Below are positions 61,032-64,000 of a stretch of 64,000 bases of DNA, in pieces. The stretch is from NCBI GenBank assembly GCA_027627685.1, contig CP091241.1:705149-769148 (forward strand), in the 5' to 3' direction. The stretch comes from Hyphomonadaceae bacterium ML37 (GTDB lineage: Bacteria > Pseudomonadota > Alphaproteobacteria > Caulobacterales > Maricaulaceae). Position numbers and translations under genes: made by a program. The notes under the pieces are model-generated. The model was not told the DNA's origin, ran no database searches, and saw nothing but the letters and a program-made list of their open reading frames with translations. Within the stretch, counting starts at the first letter, position 1, and each line of letters opens with the position of its first letter.

Positions 61032-62228
61032 ATGCCGGTTTATGCGGTCAAGGCGGTGAGGCCGGACGGAACCGAGGAAACCGCCCGGATCGAGGCGGCT
61101 GATGAAGCGGCGGCGGTCGCCGCCGCGGCGTCAGCCGGTCTGACGCCGTTCAATGTCGCCCTCGCCACCGCGAGGCCCGTGGCGCGTACGACGTCTCGCG
61201 ACCGCAAGCTCGCCACCCGGGTCGCGCGCGAATTATCTGTTCTGACAGCTGCGGGACTCAGCGTGGAGCCGGCGCTTGCGGCGTTGACGCGCCATGCCGG
61301 GGACCGGCGGCTTAAAGCCGCTGCGACAGGTCTCTTGGACGATGTGCGCGGCGGTGCGGCCCTGTCCGAGGCGTTCAGCGCGCGTCCCGGGCTGTTCCCC
61401 CCGCCCTTTCCCGAAATTGCGGAAGCCGGAGAGGCGGGCGGGGCATTGGGCCGGGCGCTGGGCGAGCTCGCAGATTCGCGCGAGGAGATGGAGGCGGTGT
61501 CCGCTTCGATTCGCGGTTCGCTGATCTACCCGGCCTTCCTGCTGGTGTTCACCGGCCTGTCTGTGACGGCCCTGATTGTCTTCATCCTGCCACCGTTCGA
61601 GCGCCTGTTCATCGATATGGGCGCTCCGGTCCCGCCTCTAGCGGCCACCGTGTTCGCCATCGCTGGCGGATTGACGGCCTATGCGCCCGTCTTGCTGGCG
61701 GCGGCGGTCCTTGGCGTCCTGGCGCTGCGTGCTGGCCTGTCCCGGCCGCGGGTGCGCCTGGCGCTCGATCGCTGGCTGATCACTACGCCGGTCATTCGGC
61801 TGGCCACGCGCATGATGGTGGCTGCCCAGTTCTGCCGGGTGCTCGCGCTTTTGCTGCGCAATGGGTTGTCCGCCGCACCTGCGCTGCGGCTGGCTGCGCG
61901 GGCGGCCGGCAATACCTGGGCGGTCCATCGCCTCACCGAGGCTCTCGCAGAGGTGCGGGCAGGGCGCGGGTTCGCCGAGCGGATCGAGGCCAGCGATGTG
62001 CTGCCCATGCTCGCCGCCGAACTGCTATCGGTGGGCGAGGAGGTGGGTGATCTCGCGCCGGCTGCGGAACGCCTTGCGCGCTTCTATGAAACACGCGTTC
62101 AGAATGATGCGCGCCGCGCCGCACAACTGATCGGACCTCTGGTCATCATCCTGGCCGGTCTTGTCATCGGCGCCGTTATCGTATCGATTCTGCTGGCGTT
62201 GGTGAGTGTCAGCGCCGTGAGCTTCTGA
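61032..62228 (+). CDS. gspF: Type II secretion inner-membrane protein GspF
   Basis: The 398-aa protein has two GspF cytoplasmic domains (VARELSVLTAAGLSVEPALAALTRH; AAQFCRVLALLLRNGLSAAPALRLA) and three membrane helices (LIYPAFLLVFTGLSVTALIVFILPPF; APVLLAAAVLGVLALRAGL; IGPLVIILAGLVIGAVIVSILLAL). Starts 5 bp after gspE; a TTG at 61023 would overlap the gspE stop. Confidence 0.93.
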   Translation: MPVYAVKAVRPDGTEETARIEAADEAAAVAAAASAGLTPFNVALATARPVARTTSRDRKLATRVARELSVLTAAGLSVEPALAALTRHAGDRRLKAAATGLLDDVRGGAALSEAFSARPGLFPPPFPEIAEAGEAGGALGRALGELADSREEMEAVSASIRGSLIYPAFLLVFTGLSVTALIVFILPPFERLFIDMGAPVPPLAATVFAIAGGLTAYAPVLLAAAVLGVLALRAGLSRPRVRLALDRWLITTPVIRLATRMMVAAQFCRVLALLLRNGLSAAPALRLAARAAGNTWAVHRLTEALAEVRAGRGFAERIEASDVLPMLAAELLSVGEEVGDLAPAAERLARFYETRVQNDARRAAQLIGPLVIILAGLVIGAVIVSILLALVSVSAVSF

Positions 62229-62238
62229 AGGAGCCGAC

Positions 62239-62679
62239 ATGAACAAGCATCATCGCCGGCGCGCCCGGCGCGCACGAGCCGGCTTCACGCTGACCGAGCT
62301 TATGGTTGTGTTGCTTATCCTGGCGCTCCTGATCGCCCTGGTGACGCCCAACATCATTCGCTATGTCGGCCGCGCCCGGGTCCAGGCCGCCGAGGCGCAG
62401 ATGGCCAATTTCGCCAGCGCCCTGGAAATGTACCGCCTGGAGGTCGGGCAATATCCCAACGCCGCCGCCGGACTGGGGGCGCTGATTTCCGCTCCGTCGG
62501 ATGCGCGTAACTGGGCCGGACCATATCTTCCCGGCGGGCGCATTCCGGATGATCCTTGGGGGAACCCCTATGTTTACGAGCGCGCCTCGATGGACTGCTT
62601 CGTCATCCGCTCCTACGGGCGCGACGGCGTCGCTGGCGGAACGGGAGAAGATGAAGATATCGCGCGCAGCGCCTGCTAG
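62239..62679 (+). CDS. gspG: Major pseudopilin GspG
   Basis: The 146-aa protein has the type III signal RARAG/FTLTELMVVLLILALLIALVTPNII with cleavage after Gly and the Glu at +5, then EMYRLEVGQYPNAAAGLGALISAP and DPWGNPYVY, the calcium-site region of GspG. Most abundant pseudopilus subunit. It overlaps gspH. Confidence 0.93.
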   Translation: MNKHHRRRARRARAGFTLTELMVVLLILALLIALVTPNIIRYVGRARVQAAEAQMANFASALEMYRLEVGQYPNAAAGLGALISAPSDARNWAGPYLPGGRIPDDPWGNPYVYERASMDCFVIRSYGRDGVAGGTGEDEDIARSAC

Positions 62680-63133
62680 GGAGCACCGCCGCAGCGGCTA
62701 TACCCTGATCGAGCTGACGGTGGTGCTGGCGATTGTCGCGCTCATCGTCGCGCTGGTCGCGCCCAGACTTTTCATGCCGTCCAGCGCGGCCGAGATACGC
62801 AAGGCGGCATCAATGATCGACACCGCGGCGCGTATGGCCCGGGCCGACGCGCGCATGAGCGGCCGTGACGCCCTCGTAATCATCGATCTGGACGCGCACA
62901 CCGTAGAAGTCGCCCCGCGCGGACAGGTCAGGGCCTTGCCTGGCGCCGTCGAAATCGAGGCCCGGGTCGCCGATTCAGAACTGGTTGGCAGGCGGGCAGC
63001 GGTGCGGTTCCTGCCGGACGGCGGCGCCACCGGCGGCCGTTTCGACATCGAGCACGGGCGCATGCGCGGCTCGGTGAATGTCGACTGGATCACCGGAAAG
63101 GTTGGACATGCGCCCGCTGAGCAGACGCAATAG
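62651..63133 (+). CDS. gspH: Minor pseudopilin GspH
   Basis: The 160-aa protein begins MKISRAAPAREHRRSG/YTLIELTVVLAIVALIVALVAPRLF, a prepilin signal, then a GspH-like domain (ARADARMSGRDALVIIDL). ATG at 62651 lies inside the end of gspG (29-bp overlap), which suggests coupled translation. Confidence 0.88.
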   Translation: MKISRAAPAREHRRSGYTLIELTVVLAIVALIVALVAPRLFMPSSAAEIRKAASMIDTAARMARADARMSGRDALVIIDLDAHTVEVAPRGQVRALPGAVEIEARVADSELVGRRAAVRFLPDGGATGGRFDIEHGRMRGSVNVDWITGKVGHAPAEQTQ

Positions 63134-63479
63134 GTCCGGCTTCACGCTGGTTGAAGCGCTGGTGGCGATGCTCGTCGCGGCGGCCGGATTCGTGGCCATC
63201 TATCAGATCTATGCCAATGCCGCGCGCAGCGAGCGCGCCGCCACCGAGGTGGCTCAGGGCGTGCGTCTGGCCGAAGCGTTGCTGGCGCAGGTCCAGCTCG
63301 CCGCCGGAGACGCTCAAGACGGAGAGACCGATGGCTGGCGCTGGCGGGTCCATGCATCGCCGGCTCCGGCTCCCTATGAGCGCCAACTGCTGAACCTGGA
63401 GGCCGAGGTGCTGGCGCCATCGGGACGCCGGATTTCACTGGCCGTGGAGCGCGCCGCCACCACGCAGGCGCCGCAATGA
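63108..63479 (+). CDS. gspI: Minor pseudopilin GspI
   Basis: The 123-aa protein starts MRPLSRRNRSG/FTLVEALVAMLVAAAGFVAIYQIYANAA, the prepilin signal of GspI, with WRWRVHASP typical of its C-terminal part. Overlaps gspH by 26 bp. Confidence 0.88.
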   Translation: MRPLSRRNRSGFTLVEALVAMLVAAAGFVAIYQIYANAARSERAATEVAQGVRLAEALLAQVQLAAGDAQDGETDGWRWRVHASPAPAPYERQLLNLEAEVLAPSGRRISLAVERAATTQAPQ

Positions 63480-64000
63480 TAAAAGCGCATCCTGGCTCAA
63501 CGCGTGCGGGCCTGACACTGGCCGAGCTGCTGGTTGCGCTGTTTGTCAGCGCGCTTGCTCTGGGCATCTGCGCTGAGGGCGTGCGCCGGGCGCTCACGAT
63601 GCATGGCGCCATTGAACGTGGCCGTATTGAGCGCGAGGCGGTTTCCGCCGGGCTGGGCGCGGCGCGCGAGCGGCTGGAGCGGGCTGTGCCGTTGACGGGG
63701 CCAGGCCCGGCAGCTGATTCATCGCGTCTGGCGCTGTTTCATGGCGTGGCTGATGGGCTGATTTTTGTCGCGGCGGACCCGGGCTATCCATCCACCGCCG
63801 GGCTGTATGAGTACCGCATCACCGTTGAGTCCGCCGACGGGCTGCTGACGCTCACCCTGACGCGCCGTCCTCTGCTCGATGTGGCCGGGTTCAACGAAGA
63901 CGGCAGCGATCGCGAGACCTGGCCGCTGGCCGTCATCCATTCAGCGGCCCGCTTTGCGTACGCCGGACCGGATCTCGCCTGGCGTGAGGAATGGCGTGAT
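63476..64000 (+). CDS. gspJ: Minor pseudopilin GspJ, cut by the window edge
   Basis: ATG overlaps the gspI stop (ATGA). The product begins MIKAHPGSTRAG/LTLAELLVALFVSALALGICAEGVRRAL, with Leu at +1 and Glu at +5 of a prepilin, and continues RERLERAVPL and LFHGVADGLIFVAADPG as in GspJ. The frame is open at 64000, so the 3' end and the rest of the operon (gspK, L, M expected) lie outside. Confidence 0.87.
   Translation, partial: MIKAHPGSTRAGLTLAELLVALFVSALALGICAEGVRRALTMHGAIERGRIEREAVSAGLGAARERLERAVPLTGPGPAADSSRLALFHGVADGLIFVAADPGYPSTAGLYEYRITVESADGLLTLTLTRRPLLDVAGFNEDGSDRETWPLAVIHSAARFAYAGPDLAWREEWRD

Noticed and set aside
1-64000. tRNA or rRNA genes
   Set aside because: Looked for cloverleaf-like and rRNA-like segments, especially beside the element edges; none was convincing by eye.

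Overview
The window looks like an alphaproteobacterial chromosome of the stalked or prosthecate group (Caulobacterales/Maricaulales-like). The evidence is high GC with strong GC3 bias, a CsgG-type HfaB with HfaA/HfaD-like curlin-repeat proteins (holdfast anchoring), Caulobacter-type flagellin remnants, DUF2336, and a compact type II secretion operon. The exact genus is inference.

Region 1 (1-11.6 kb) is a decayed prophage or integrative element. It starts with a truncated IS3 copy fused to a phage early module (Sak4-like ATPase, DUF669-like, DUF6511, toprim primase, RuvC-like nuclease, small ORF, DUF6362). Then come a DUF1778-GNAT toxin-antitoxin pair, a ParB/DNA-methylase gene truncated against an antisense serine-recombinase fragment, a choloylglycine hydrolase, an IS5-type element beside a TadE gene, and relics of two tail genes (DUF2163, NlpC/P60). 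The tail of the primase gene holds a dense two-orientation array of a 9-bp repeat.

Region 2 (11.6-31.3 kb) is an accessory, IS-scarred zone. It holds DUF2336, a flagellin fragment, IS3 relics, and a mirror-symmetric arrangement of two unknown gene families (90 aa and about 372 aa). It also has a truncated Phd antitoxin and a truncated EAL gene on either side of one IS3 element, a PAS protein, a LysR regulator, a ghost copy of an hfaD-like promoter and leader, a flagellin carrying a LamG-like insert, a hybrid histidine kinase, and an intact IS3 element framed by exact 71-bp direct repeats.

Region 3 (31.4-40.1 kb) is a surface-attachment cluster on the minus strand: HfaA-like protein, receiver protein, two HfaD-like curlin-repeat proteins with a conserved hairpin that covers the ribosome binding site, a third member of the 372-aa family, and HfaB with a C-terminal SPOR domain. 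A divergent degenerate-GGDEF/EAL protein follows. A plausible working model is c-di-GMP and two-component control over export (HfaB) of amyloid-like anchor proteins. The 372-aa family is of unknown function and may belong to the same surface programme.

Region 4 (40.3-53.1 kb) is ordinary chromosome: YihY, small membrane proteins, DUF4112, phosphoesterase, diacylglycerol kinase, AI-2E-type permease, ArsR/AHSA1, ABC-F, PadR/HAAS, an SDR gene cleanly split by an IS5-type element, MauE/DoxX-like and sulfotransferase-like genes.

Region 5 (53.4 kb to the end) is a type II secretion operon (gspD, prepilin peptidase, gspE, F, G, H, I, J) interrupted by a SAM-methyltransferase/repeat protein and an RgpF-like glycan protein. 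It runs off the right edge within gspJ. I saw no rRNA, tRNA or CRISPR array.
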